A stretch of DNA of 52,301 nucleotides from positions 1 through 52,301 of the forward strand of contig JAEUTG010000039.1 of the NCBI GenBank assembly GCA_016788045.1, given 5' to 3'. The notes beneath the pieces were generated by a model. It made no database searches. It was not told the DNA's origin and saw only the letters and a list, made by a program, of their open reading frames with translations. The DNA is from Bacteroidales bacterium. Lineage in GTDB: Bacteria; Bacteroidota; Bacteroidia; Bacteroidales; Lentimicrobiaceae. Position numbers and translations under genes: made by a program. How positions within the stretch are numbered: the first letter of the stretch is position 1; the number at the start of each line of letters is the position of its first letter. Shown here piece after piece: positions 17,283-25,882 of this stretch.

Positions 17283-18992
17283 TTATTGCGCAACTTTAGC
17301 CAGTTTTACGGTCTTTTTGCTGTTGCCTGCTGTAATGGTACAGGTATAAAAACCTGCCGGAAGAGGTAAGTCACCCAGTTTTACAGAATGAACTCCCGGA
17401 GTAAAAAAGCCGTCGGCAAGTGTGTGTGTCAGGGCGCCGGTGAGGCTGTACAATTCAATTTTCACATGCGAACCCCTGGCAAGGTTGAAAGTTACGGCTG
17501 AAGTGGATGTAAGAGGGTTCGGGCTTACGTTAAAGGTCAGCAGGCTGCCGTCACTATCCGGGCCTGAGATTCCGGTAATGAGCGGAGTAATCCGGCCATA
17601 GTAAACATCCTGTTCACCGTTAAGGGTTGCTGCCCAGGCCAGGTGTGCATTGCCGTTGTCAGAGATCATATCGAAATAATCCCCCATTTTCTCCTGATTC
17701 GGCCAACCTACATGAGGGTCGAATGAATCGGAAAGCAGCTCATTGTCAGACCACGTTTCACCCTGATCGAGTGAATAGGAATAGTAGAGCGCCGACCACA
17801 CGGGGTCGTTGGCCGGGGCATCACGGGTATCGAGCCATACCACATCAATGCGACCGTTGGGTGCTACTGACATGGTACCGAACCACTGGGTATTGGATAT
17901 GGAAAAGTCATCGTTTATCCTCACCGGGTCGCTGAATGACAGCCCGCCATCGGTACTTTTGGCAAACATCACATCGCCGGGGTCACCATTTGAAATCCTG
18001 CTCACCGATACCAGCACATAGACATTTCCCTGTCCGGGCCCGGGAGCCTGATTCACCGCGATAGAAGCCTGACCTAGCAAACCGCCGGGGTTCACATCGG
18101 GACCGGCACCCATGTAGCCGTCCATATCCACCTGGGTATAATAATCCCAGGCAATAAAGCTGCCGGGTTCATTGGCATTGTAGCTTTTTACTACCACCAC
18201 ACCATCATTGCTACCCGCTCCGGCAATATAGAGTTCCCCTTCTGTGCCGATAGCCAGGGTTCCCCAATAGGGGTCACCATCAACCGAAACACAATCTTCA
18301 TAAGAATCTCCCCCATTCGCACTACGGGTAAAATTACCGGGGAAACAGTAACTGTAATAGGATGTCCAGAAGGCATAAATATTCCCTTCACCCAGGGTTC
18401 CGGTTTTGTCGATTTCCATCCATTGCTTGTCACCTCCCTGTGCCGGAACACCGTCGTCCCAGCCTGCACCGCCGTCTTCACTTCTGAAAACACGGCAAAA
18501 GTAACTACCTCCGCTTGATGTCAGGCTGTTGTAATGGAATGTGCCCTGATTGTCAGCCTCAAGTACAGGGTCTGACCGGAATACGCCCGGATCGATCACT
18601 CCGGGGAATGTCCAGGTTTCACCGCCGTCATCCGAATATCCGTAACCTGCCTGGCGGAAATTGCTTCCGATATAATCGAACTGTCTCCAGCCGATGGCCA
18701 TACGGTCGGGATTCAGCGGATCAATGGCCAGGGAAGGTTCATTGGCTGCATCACCCAGAATGTTGTAACCATCGTTGCTGATATTCACCTGCGTGGTATA
18801 AAAAACCGAAGATTCACGATGATAAGCAGGAGATTTTTCTCTGGGGCCGTTTCCCGGAATCCACGGATCAACGGGCTGTTCGTTGTGAAAAGCCTTTTCA
18901 GCTTTGGGTGTGGGTTTTACCTGCTGGCTGAAGGCTTCCGGTAAGATGACCAGAAAAAGAAAAATTGAAATCAGGAGATTGGCTGCTTTCAT
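17283..18992 (-). CDS. Secreted Asp-box (sialidase-fold) protein with type IX sorting domain
   Basis: The frame opens at 19058, but a -7 element covers that point and a signal peptide begins at the Met at 18992 (KAANLLISIFLFLV), so I use 18992, giving 569 residues. The protein carries several Asp-box or BNR-type motifs: SDDGGETW, STDGGLSF and LDQGETWS. These mark a beta-propeller of the sialidase type. No clear sialidase Arg triad is visible, so hydrolytic activity is not claimed. The last ~80 residues (starting NVSPNPLTSTS, ending KKTVKLAKVA) form a type IX secretion sorting domain, so it should be exported to the cell surface or medium. Confidence 0.85.
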   Translation of the reverse strand: MKAANLLISIFLFLVILPEAFSQQVKPTPKAEKAFHNEQPVDPWIPGNGPREKSPAYHRESSVFYTTQVNISNDGYNILGDAANEPSLAIDPLNPDRMAIGWRQFDYIGSNFRQAGYGYSDDGGETWTFPGVIDPGVFRSDPVLEADNQGTFHYNSLTSSGGSYFCRVFRSEDGGAGWDDGVPAQGGDKQWMEIDKTGTLGEGNIYAFWTSYYSYCFPGNFTRSANGGDSYEDCVSVDGDPYWGTLAIGTEGELYIAGAGSNDGVVVVKSYNANEPGSFIAWDYYTQVDMDGYMGAGPDVNPGGLLGQASIAVNQAPGPGQGNVYVLVSVSRISNGDPGDVMFAKSTDGGLSFSDPVRINDDFSISNTQWFGTMSVAPNGRIDVVWLDTRDAPANDPVWSALYYSYSLDQGETWSDNELLSDSFDPHVGWPNQEKMGDYFDMISDNGNAHLAWAATLNGEQDVYYGRITPLITGISGPDSDGSLLTFNVSPNPLTSTSAVTFNLARGSHVKIELYSLTGALTHTLADGFFTPGVHSVKLGDLPLPAGFYTCTITAGNSKKTVKLAKVAQ

Positions 18993-19059
18993 GACTCCGG
19001 TTTTGAGTGTTAAGAGTAAAGTGAAATGTTTTCCGGCTGTTTGCCTGAAAAAACTCACC

Positions 19060-19067
19060 CAAAGTTA
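19060..19067 (-). promoter_or_regulatory. Predicted -7 element (TAACTTTG) for the Asp-box gene
   Basis: A TAACTTTG match on the minus strand puts the transcript start near 19053, inside the longer reading frame. This supports translation from 18992 with a leader of about 60 bases. Confidence 0.55.
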
Positions 19068-19148
19068 GAATTTTATTTGCTGCCGGCATCATAAATCGTC
19101 AACAACTACAATTGCATGCAATACTGCAGCAGCGTGACTTTCTGTAAA

Positions 19149-19190
19149 GAAAAAGCCAGGTCTTCACGATGGAAGGCCTGGCTTTAAGTA
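19149..19190 (-). terminator. Terminator behind the OmpH/Skp gene
   Basis: Arms AAAGCCAGG (19152-19160) and CCTGGCTTT (19177-19185) pair perfectly, with an inner CTTC/GAAG extension. On the minus strand the stem runs into GGCTTTTTCTTT. It lies about 20 bases behind the stop codon at 19208. Confidence 0.85.
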
Positions 19191-19207
19191 AAAAGTTACG
19201 TCAGTGA

Positions 19208-19723
19208 TTATTTCAGACCCAGTTTTTTCTTAACAAGGCCCATGATGTCATCAGCTGGTTCGGTATAAAGAAGCAAGCCTTCGGTTGAGTTGAAAATAAA
19301 GGTATAGCCATTTTCTTTGGCCACATCCTTTACGGCATTGCGGGCTTTGTCGATGATGGGCGCTGTGAGCTCAGCTTCTTTAGCCTGAAGATCTTCCTGT
19401 GCGGTCTGCTGAAAGTCCTGAATGCGTTTCTGAAGGTCGAGTATCTCTTTCTCTTTGGTTTGCTTGATGATATTCGACATGGTTGCCTGGTTGTTCTGGT
19501 AATCGGTCAGCTTGGTTTCATACTCTGACTGCATGGCCTGGAATTGGGTCTGAAGCTGTGACTGGTAGTCAGCAAAGGCTTTCTTGATGGAATCCTGACC
19601 CGGCATTAATTCGTAAAGCTGAGCAAAATTAATATGACCAAGTTTGGGCGCTTTCTGGGCACTTACCTGCTGCACCGAAACAACTACAGCAAGTATCAGG
19701 AAGAATTTCAGAATGTTTTTCAT
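19208..19723 (-). CDS. OmpH/Skp-family periplasmic chaperone (distal copy)
   Basis: The 171-residue protein has a signal peptide (about 1-22, VSAQ) and a central coiled coil rich in Gln, Glu and Lys (about 45-135). The C-terminal strand has the Skp-type motif NGYTFIFNSTEGLLLYT. Skp trimers hold unfolded outer-membrane proteins in the periplasm and deliver them to BamA. It is the second Skp-like gene behind bamA. A separate -7 element at 19758-19765 suggests it can be transcribed on its own. Confidence 0.93.
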   Translation of the reverse strand: MKNILKFFLILAVVVSVQQVSAQKAPKLGHINFAQLYELMPGQDSIKKAFADYQSQLQTQFQAMQSEYETKLTDYQNNQATMSNIIKQTKEKEILDLQKRIQDFQQTAQEDLQAKEAELTAPIIDKARNAVKDVAKENGYTFIFNSTEGLLLYTEPADDIMGLVKKKLGLK

Positions 19724-19757
19724 TGTAATCGGATAAGGGTTAAGGTTAATTTTGACG

Positions 19758-19765
19758 CAAAAATA
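19758..19765 (-). promoter_or_regulatory. Predicted -7 element (TATTTTTG) for the distal OmpH gene
   Basis: TATTTTTG matches TAnnTTTG. The start would be near 19751 with a leader of about 28 bases. Confidence 0.5.
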
Positions 19766-19892
19766 GCAAAATTTCTTTATCAGAAAGCATTGCCTGGTTG
19801 CCGCCGGAATTCAGAAGTAAATTATTATTAATGAAAGCATTGTAATGCGTGAGGTTTACTGCTTTCGTCAAGTTAAGACTATTCTGGATTTC

Positions 19893-20420
19893 TTATTGTC
19901 TTGATTTATAAGAATATCCGAGCTTATCAAGCACTTCCTCGCTGATATCGTAACGCGGATTGGTGTACATCATGGAAACACTACCGGCTTTGTCGAATAT
20001 TACAGCATAGTTTTCAGTGGCGGCCAGTGACTCAATGGCACTGTATATCTTCTCCTGAATGGGCTTGATGAGTTCCTGACGACGTTTAAAGAGATCACCG
20101 TCTTTGCCGAACCGCTGTTTCTGGAGGTCCTTGGCAACTTTCTCTTTGGCAATAATCTCTTCTTCGCGCTTGTTTTTGATGTCTTCGGGCAGCAAAACTG
20201 CTTCTGCCTTGAAATTTTTGTAGAGCTGGTCTATTTCACTGAATTTGGCTTCAATGTCGCGCTGCCACTGAATGGACAGCTCATCAATCTCAGCTTTGGC
20301 ATCTGCATATTCAGGAATGTTTTCAAGAATAAACTCACTGTCAACATAAGCAAATTTCTGGGCTGATGCAGTTACCACAGCAGCAAAAAAGACAACAGCA
20401 ATGATGAATGTTCTTCTCAT
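19893..20420 (-). CDS. OmpH/Skp-family periplasmic chaperone (bamA-proximal copy)
   Basis: The 175-residue protein has a signal peptide (about 1-20, ASAQ) and FAYVDSEFILENIPEY at the mature start, a classic OmpH opening. A charged coiled-coil middle follows (about 40-120), then NYAVIFDKAGSVSMMYT near the end. The function is as for the neighbour: a chaperone for outer-membrane protein precursors. Unusually for this window, the start is preceded by a strong ribosome site (GGAGGA at about 20428-20433), suggesting high translation. It follows bamA by about 130 bases. Confidence 0.93.
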   Translation of the reverse strand: MRRTFIIAVVFFAAVVTASAQKFAYVDSEFILENIPEYADAKAEIDELSIQWQRDIEAKFSEIDQLYKNFKAEAVLLPEDIKNKREEEIIAKEKVAKDLQKQRFGKDGDLFKRRQELIKPIQEKIYSAIESLAATENYAVIFDKAGSVSMMYTNPRYDISEEVLDKLGYSYKSRQ

Positions 20421-20547
20421 GTTTTATCCTCCCTGTTTTAATGGGGTTATGGTGTTTAATTTGGTTTAACCTGCTTTAACAAAAAACCTGCCATAATTTG
20501 CACACTGCCTGGCAGATCAGCCTGATTCCGGAGTTTCCTGAAATACA

Positions 20548-23175
20548 TCAATCGATACTCTGGTTAATCGAGAAGTGGAACTGACCCTTGTTGGCTGAAG
20601 GCAGGCCAGGTACATCGTCGAAGCCGTATCCCCAGTCAAGTCCGAGCAAACCGAACATCGGCAGGAACACCCTTACACCCACCCCGGCAGAACGTTTCAG
20701 CGCGAAAGGATTAAAACTCCTGAAATCCTTCCAGGCATTTCCGGCTTCCACAAAGCCCATCATGTATATGGTGGCACTGGGATTGAGTGAGAGCGGATAC
20801 CTGAGTTCAAGGGTGCTTTTGTTGTAAATGGTCGCTCCAACGTTTTTGTTTTTGTAATAATCAGGCGTAAGACTCTCGTTTGAATATCCGCGCATGCCGA
20901 TGATTTCACGTCCGTCGAGGTTGTTGGCACCCGAAAGTCCGTCTCCCCCAAGGTAGTACCGGTCGAAAGGGGTAACCCCTATGTCGTTGTTGTATAGCCC
21001 CAGAAATCCATACTTCGTTCTTACACTCAGCACCAGGTTACCCACAATCTGACGATACAATGATGCACTGAATTTCCATTTGTGGTATTCAATCCATTTG
21101 TATTTCTCCTGGTCTTCCATGGTCGAATAATCCTGATCACTGAAGAGGGAATACGGGGGTGTTACGTCCAGGCTGAGAGAGACTTCAGATCCTGAGCGCT
21201 GGAAAATCGGGCTGTCGATTGAATTTCTTGCCAGGGTGATGCCGTAACTGAAATTGCGGTAGGTTCCGTTGCCGTTGCCGAAAGCGAAAATGCTTCCGTA
21301 ATTGTTCAGGTTGTAGGTCTGCAGGCTGATGCGGTTCATCAGTGTAAAGAAATCATCGGGCCACTCGAGCCGCTTACCCAGCATAAAACTCAGACCATCG
21401 ATCTTGAATGCCTGATAGCTGTCGCTCGATTTGGAAACACCATTAGAATAGAGGGAATGGTAATAGCTGACGCTGAAAGAATTTGGCTTCTTGCCGCCCA
21501 GCCATGGTTCGGTAAATGAAGCGCTGTAGCTGATGTAGCCCTTGCCGTATGACTGCATCCGAAGGCTCAGCTTCTGGCCGTCACCCGAAGGAATGGGTCT
21601 CCAGGCACTGCCATTGAAGAGATTGCGTGCCGAGAAATTGTTGAACGACAAACCCAGGGTACCTACAACCCTTCCATAGCCCCAGCCTCCGGAGAGTTCA
21701 ATCTGATCGCTGGAGGTTTCCTCCACGCTGTATTCAATGTCAACCGTACCATCGTTGGCATTGGGTATGGGGTTGGGAACGATTTTCTCCGGATCGAAAT
21801 ACCTGAGCTGTGCCAGTTCCCGGGTGGTGCGGATGATGTCAGACCTGCTGAACAGCTGACCCGGCCTGGTGCGCAATTCCCTGATGACCACGTGGTCGTT
21901 GGTCCGGGTATTGCCTTTGAGTATTACTTTATTAATGGTAGCCTGCTTGCCCTCGCGGATACGCATCTCTATGTCGATGGTATCGTTCTCAACCCTGACT
22001 TCTACCGGTACAACCTGGAAAAAGAGGTAACCGTCGTCGAGGTATAAGGTGCTGATGTCAATTTCGTTGGGGTTATAGTTGAGGTTGGCATCGAGTTCTT
22101 TCTGGTTGTAAACATCGCCCTTTCTGATTTTGAGCACTTCGTTGAGCTGCTGGGCTGAATACTTGGTATTCCCGATCCATTTGATGTCCCCGAAATAGTA
22201 TCTGCGGCCTTCGCTTACCTTGATGTCAATACGAATGGCATTGGACTTCAGACGGGTAATGGAATCATATACGATCACGGCATCCCTGAATCCTTCTTCA
22301 TTGAATACGGCGAGCACCTGTTCCTTGTCGTCCTTGTAATCGTCCTGAATAAACTTGGAGGCCTTGAATATCCTGAATTTGAAATTACTGGTAATCACCT
22401 CTGTACCGAACTCAACAATGGTATCGGGATTGAAAGACAGTAGTTTACGGGGAGATTTCAGCACCAGCTGATCCAATGCCCTGAAAGGCCTGAAAACACC
22501 TTTATCCTTGGTGTTTTTCATGGCATGTTTAAGTTTCAGTGAAGAAACATAGTGATTCCCAATGAAATTGATGCTTTCGATTCTGACCTTGCTTCCCTTG
22601 TTGATGTTGATGGAGAGACTTACATCGTTGGATTTGAGCGAGTCACGTTTCTGAACAATGTCAACCGATGCATTAAGGAACCCCTTGCCGTTGAAATGCT
22701 TTTTGATGATGTTGGAAGTACGGGCAACCACGTTGTCGGTGACCACGTCGCCCTTGACAAGCTTAATTTTTTCGCGCAGGTCATCGGCTTCTGACTTTCT
22801 GATTCCTTTGAACGAAAATCGCGACAATCGTGGTCTTTCCTGCAGGTAAATATCGAGAAAGATGAGGTCTTCTTTAATGCTTGTAGCAGAAATGCGGATG
22901 TCTTCGAAAAGGCCTTGCTGCCAGAGTTTTTCAATGGCTTTGCGGATTTTATCTCCTGGGATTTCGATCCGGTCGGCAACCTGCAGGCCGGAGAGCATGA
23001 TCAGAACATTGGGTTCGAGGAACTGAACACCACTGACTGTGACACCGCCGATAATATACTCTTTCGGGCTAGAGTAATCGATTTCGCTGAGGTCGTCTCC
23101 GAGACGGATCTGTGCAATTGAACCAACAGAGAGCAGCAGAAACAGGGCAACAATAAAAAGGCGGTTGAAATTCAT
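20548..23175 (-). CDS. bamA: Outer-membrane protein assembly factor BamA
   Basis: The 875-residue protein has a signal peptide (1-21), a series of POTRA domains over about 40-480, and a C-terminal 16-strand barrel. Visible POTRA landmarks are VSGVQFLEPNV, GIRKSEADDLREKIKLVKGD and KVILKGNTRTNDHVVIRELR. The barrel has the lid-lock type motif MRGYSNESL, where VRGF/Y is usual, and ends in RFHFSI-type sequence (GQFHFSINQSID). BamA folds and inserts outer-membrane barrels. Its start overlaps the uppS stop by four bases, so the two are translationally coupled. It is longer than proteobacterial BamA (about 800), as usual in Bacteroidota. Confidence 0.96.
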   Translation of the reverse strand: MNFNRLFIVALFLLLSVGSIAQIRLGDDLSEIDYSSPKEYIIGGVTVSGVQFLEPNVLIMLSGLQVADRIEIPGDKIRKAIEKLWQQGLFEDIRISATSIKEDLIFLDIYLQERPRLSRFSFKGIRKSEADDLREKIKLVKGDVVTDNVVARTSNIIKKHFNGKGFLNASVDIVQKRDSLKSNDVSLSININKGSKVRIESINFIGNHYVSSLKLKHAMKNTKDKGVFRPFRALDQLVLKSPRKLLSFNPDTIVEFGTEVITSNFKFRIFKASKFIQDDYKDDKEQVLAVFNEEGFRDAVIVYDSITRLKSNAIRIDIKVSEGRRYYFGDIKWIGNTKYSAQQLNEVLKIRKGDVYNQKELDANLNYNPNEIDISTLYLDDGYLFFQVVPVEVRVENDTIDIEMRIREGKQATINKVILKGNTRTNDHVVIRELRTRPGQLFSRSDIIRTTRELAQLRYFDPEKIVPNPIPNANDGTVDIEYSVEETSSDQIELSGGWGYGRVVGTLGLSFNNFSARNLFNGSAWRPIPSGDGQKLSLRMQSYGKGYISYSASFTEPWLGGKKPNSFSVSYYHSLYSNGVSKSSDSYQAFKIDGLSFMLGKRLEWPDDFFTLMNRISLQTYNLNNYGSIFAFGNGNGTYRNFSYGITLARNSIDSPIFQRSGSEVSLSLDVTPPYSLFSDQDYSTMEDQEKYKWIEYHKWKFSASLYRQIVGNLVLSVRTKYGFLGLYNNDIGVTPFDRYYLGGDGLSGANNLDGREIIGMRGYSNESLTPDYYKNKNVGATIYNKSTLELRYPLSLNPSATIYMMGFVEAGNAWKDFRSFNPFALKRSAGVGVRVFLPMFGLLGLDWGYGFDDVPGLPSANKGQFHFSINQSID

Positions 23176-23927
23176 TTATCGGTAACTGGTTTTATTTGTT
23201 CACTTATCATTCCGAAACGTCGCTCCCGGTTCTGGTAATCAATGATGGCCTCGTAGAGGTCGTTTTTTCTGAAGTCAGGCCAGAGTTTCGGTGAAAAGTA
23301 AAGTTCCGCATAAGCGATCTGCCAGAGCAGAAAATTACTGATTCTGTTTTCGCCACTGGTTCTGATCAGGAGTTCAGGGTCCGGTATATCTTTGGTTTCC
23401 AGGTACTTTTCAAACAACTCTGAATCTACCTTTTCAGGGTCAAGGCGTCCGGCTGCAGTTTCAGCGGCAATGCGCCTCGCAGCTTCGGCGATTTCCCATC
23501 GTCCGCTGTAGTTCAAAGCCAGAATCAGGTCCATCCGGTTGTTATCCTTAGTCTTATCAATGGTTTCAATCAGTTGTGCATAACAGTTTTTCTGCAGGTG
23601 GGCCAGATCTCCGATTGCCTTCAGCCTGATGTTATTCTCCATCAGGGTACCCAACTCTGAATTGAGGGTGAGTACCAGCAGATTCATCAGGGCATCCACT
23701 TCACATTTAGGTCTCTTCCAGTTCTCGGTCGAAAACGCATACAATGTCAGGTGCTTAACACCGAGTTCAGCCGCAGCGGTGGAGGTTTGACGAACAGACT
23801 CAACACCGTTCTGGTGACCAAAAACCCTCATCTCACCCCTGCTGGTTGCCCATCGACCATTGCCATCCATGATAATGGCGATGTGCGAAGGCAGTTTGTC
23901 AGGGTCAATTTTCTCTTTCAGATCCAT
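23172..23927 (-). CDS. uppS: Isoprenyl transferase (undecaprenyl diphosphate synthase)
   Basis: The enzyme condenses isopentenyl diphosphate onto farnesyl diphosphate to make the C55 lipid carrier for peptidoglycan and surface glycans. The 251-residue protein has the signature IIMDGNGRWA (catalytic Asp21 with the Asn, Arg and Trp of the active site) and later motifs TLYAFSTENWKRP, ALNYSGRWEI and PDPELLIRTSGENRISNFLLWQ. It is cytosolic or membrane-associated and complete. It heads a unit with bamA (4-base overlap), linking lipid-carrier supply and outer-membrane assembly. Confidence 0.97.
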   Translation of the reverse strand: MDLKEKIDPDKLPSHIAIIMDGNGRWATSRGEMRVFGHQNGVESVRQTSTAAAELGVKHLTLYAFSTENWKRPKCEVDALMNLLVLTLNSELGTLMENNIRLKAIGDLAHLQKNCYAQLIETIDKTKDNNRMDLILALNYSGRWEIAEAARRIAAETAAGRLDPEKVDSELFEKYLETKDIPDPELLIRTSGENRISNFLLWQIAYAELYFSPKLWPDFRKNDLYEAIIDYQNRERRFGMISEQIKPVTDK

Positions 23928-23939
23928 CTGTTTGAATCA

Positions 23940-23947
23940 CAAAACTA
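23940..23947 (-). promoter_or_regulatory. Predicted -7 element (TAGTTTTG) for uppS-bamA
   Basis: TAGTTTTG matches TAnnTTTG. The start would be near 23933, which leaves only about six bases before the ATG, so this may be a secondary promoter or the mRNA may be nearly leaderless. Confidence 0.4.
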
Positions 23948-24004
23948 AATTAGGCTCTATTTACGTACACCCGTTGCCCTGGGTGTTAATTAATGTTAAG
24001 TGTC

Positions 24005-24796
24005 CTAATAAAAAATGTTAAGGCACCGGGTCTTTTTAAAGTAATTGATTCTGAATGAAACACTTGCAGATACCACAGAAAACCAGTCATCGTAAGTGGA
24101 ATCGCCTCGCTGCATGCCGTTATTGTGCAACAGTGTAGGGTCAGATGCCAGCGCAGCCTGACTGACCTCGCCGGGCTCAGACCCTTTCAGGTCGAGGTAA
24201 TACACAGTGCTTACATCATCGAGGTAGTCGGTAAAGGTTTTGTGCATGCTCCAGTCCAAAGAAAAACCAAGAAAGTCTCCAAGGCTGTATTTCAGGCCGA
24301 TTCCAAACGGAATGGCAAAACCAATTCTGCTGTATTGTGTGGTCTGCCCCTCCGTGGTAAGTGGCCTCAACTCGGTGAGCCCTCCGTTAACAACCCCTTT
24401 CGGATTAAACAGAAATACCGAAGCGCCGGTATACATGTAAGGGGTAAAGTAATAACGCTGACTTCCAATGAAATAGTTGAAGAAGTTGAACTCGAATGTA
24501 CCTGAAATCTCAGTCAGGGGACTTTCGAAATTAAGATTCCTGTGCAGATTGGTTTCTGAAACAGCGTCATCTCCTTTGAGGGTTCCGTAGGTGATGGCTC
24601 CTTTTACCGCAAGTCGTTCATTGAAATTATGTCTCAGGAAGGCACCGAAAGCAGGTTTGGTCAGCAGAAAGTGTTTCTGAGGATTTAAGTCACCTATATA
24701 ATAGATGCCACCGGCTGAAATCCCGATTTCGCCATAGTTTTGCGCACCGGCTGCTAAGCCTGCAAGCAACAGAATCAACAATGAAACTTTTTTCAT
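24005..24796 (-). CDS. DUF6089-like outer-membrane beta-barrel protein
   Basis: The 263-residue protein has a signal peptide (1-18, AGAQ) and alternating beta-strand sequence throughout (YGEIGISAGGIYYIGDL near the start, FSVVSASVSFRINY near the end). It fits a small outer-membrane barrel. It resembles the DUF6089 proteins commonly found between nadK and uppS in Bacteroidota; the assignment rests on context and recalled N-terminal resemblance. The biochemical role is unknown, but its place suggests a part in envelope assembly. It has its own -7 element upstream. Confidence 0.8.
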   Translation of the reverse strand: MKKVSLLILLLAGLAAGAQNYGEIGISAGGIYYIGDLNPQKHFLLTKPAFGAFLRHNFNERLAVKGAITYGTLKGDDAVSETNLHRNLNFESPLTEISGTFEFNFFNYFIGSQRYYFTPYMYTGASVFLFNPKGVVNGGLTELRPLTTEGQTTQYSRIGFAIPFGIGLKYSLGDFLGFSLDWSMHKTFTDYLDDVSTVYYLDLKGSEPGEVSQAALASDPTLLHNNGMQRGDSTYDDWFSVVSASVSFRINYFKKTRCLNIFY

Positions 24797-24882
24797 ACTT
24801 CAGAAGCGTTCATCAATCGATGAACTTTTGTTACCGGATTGATTGATAAAAGCATCCGGTCCCGACTACTTGATTCGGCTTG

Positions 24883-24890
24883 CAAAAGTA
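24883..24890 (-). promoter_or_regulatory. Predicted -7 element (TACTTTTG) for the DUF6089-like gene
   Basis: TACTTTTG matches TAnnTTTG. The start would be near 24876, giving a leader of about 80 bases. Confidence 0.55.
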
Positions 24891-24934
24891 TAAAAAAATC
24901 TGACCGGATAGTAATGATTAAAGGTTGCTCCCGA

Positions 24935-25813
24935 TTAGTTGCGGATATCCTGTCCCCACAGCAGTTTCTGCCTGATGGTGGTAAAGAAATTATAATTCCG
25001 GGGCTGCACAAGCTTCACGGTAAACGAGGCTTTCCGCACCAGAACTTCCGCAGAAGACTGAATAACCACCGACCGAGAATCAAGGCTGGCCAGATACTGT
25101 GTCATTCGCCCGTCAACAATTATTTTAATCACACTTTTGTCAGGGATAACGACCGGTCTTACTGTTAAATTGTGCGCTGCAATGGGGGTGATCACGAAAT
25201 TCTCTGAATCGGGGGTGATGATGGGGCCGTTGCAGCTGAGCGAATAGGCTGTAGACCCGGTGGGGGTAGCAACAATCAGACCATCGGCCCAGTATGAATT
25301 AAGCAGCAGATCGTTCACAAAAACATGCACCAGCACCATGGATCCTGAGTCTTTCTTATTGATGGTGAACTCGTTGAGGGCATAGTTTAGGTCGCCGAAG
25401 AGGTTATCCCCGGTTTCAACACTCAGGAGAGAGCGCTCTTCGCAGGTGTAATTTCCTTCAAGTACTGCATCGATGGCGTTGCCGATTTCGGTTTTCGAGA
25501 TACTGGATAGGAAGCCCATCCTGCCCAGGTTGATCCCCATGATGGGAATCCCCGAATCCCTGATGATGGTAATGGCATCAAGCATCGTACCATCGCCTCC
25601 CACCGAAAAAAGGAAATCGGTGTCGTTGTCCAGCTCCCTGAAGGTAGCAAAAACCACCGGTGTTTCAGCGAATACCGCCCTGCCCTTTACAAATTCGTAA
25701 AACGGTGAATAGATGGCGATTGAAATTCCGCTGAGTTTCAGCTTGTCGATCAGCTGCTGAAAGTAGATAAAACGGTCTTCAGCGAAATTCTTTCCAAACA
25801 ATGCAATTTTCAT
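24935..25813 (-). CDS. nadK: NAD kinase
   Basis: NAD kinase phosphorylates NAD to NADP using ATP. The 292-residue protein has the GGDG loop at residues 72-75 (FSVGGDGTMLDA), the conserved block LNEFTINKKDSG, and the signature WADGLIVATPTGSTAYSLS. It is cytosolic, complete and of normal length. It lies between the BamA-like barrel gene (upstream) and the DUF6089-like gene (downstream). It has its own -7 element in the short gap upstream. Confidence 0.97.
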   Translation of the reverse strand: MKIALFGKNFAEDRFIYFQQLIDKLKLSGISIAIYSPFYEFVKGRAVFAETPVVFATFRELDNDTDFLFSVGGDGTMLDAITIIRDSGIPIMGINLGRMGFLSSISKTEIGNAIDAVLEGNYTCEERSLLSVETGDNLFGDLNYALNEFTINKKDSGSMVLVHVFVNDLLLNSYWADGLIVATPTGSTAYSLSCNGPIITPDSENFVITPIAAHNLTVRPVVIPDKSVIKIIVDGRMTQYLASLDSRSVVIQSSAEVLVRKASFTVKLVQPRNYNFFTTIRQKLLWGQDIRN

Positions 25814-25853
25814 CCCGATTGCTTTTTATGCGTGAAAATCAAATTCTTCAGTG

Positions 25854-25861
25854 CAAATGTA
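25854..25861 (-). promoter_or_regulatory. Predicted -7 element (TACATTTG) for nadK
   Basis: TACATTTG matches TAnnTTTG. The start would be near 25847 with a leader of about 34 bases. Confidence 0.5.
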
Positions 25862-25882
25862 CAACAGTGGCGCTGGTTTGGG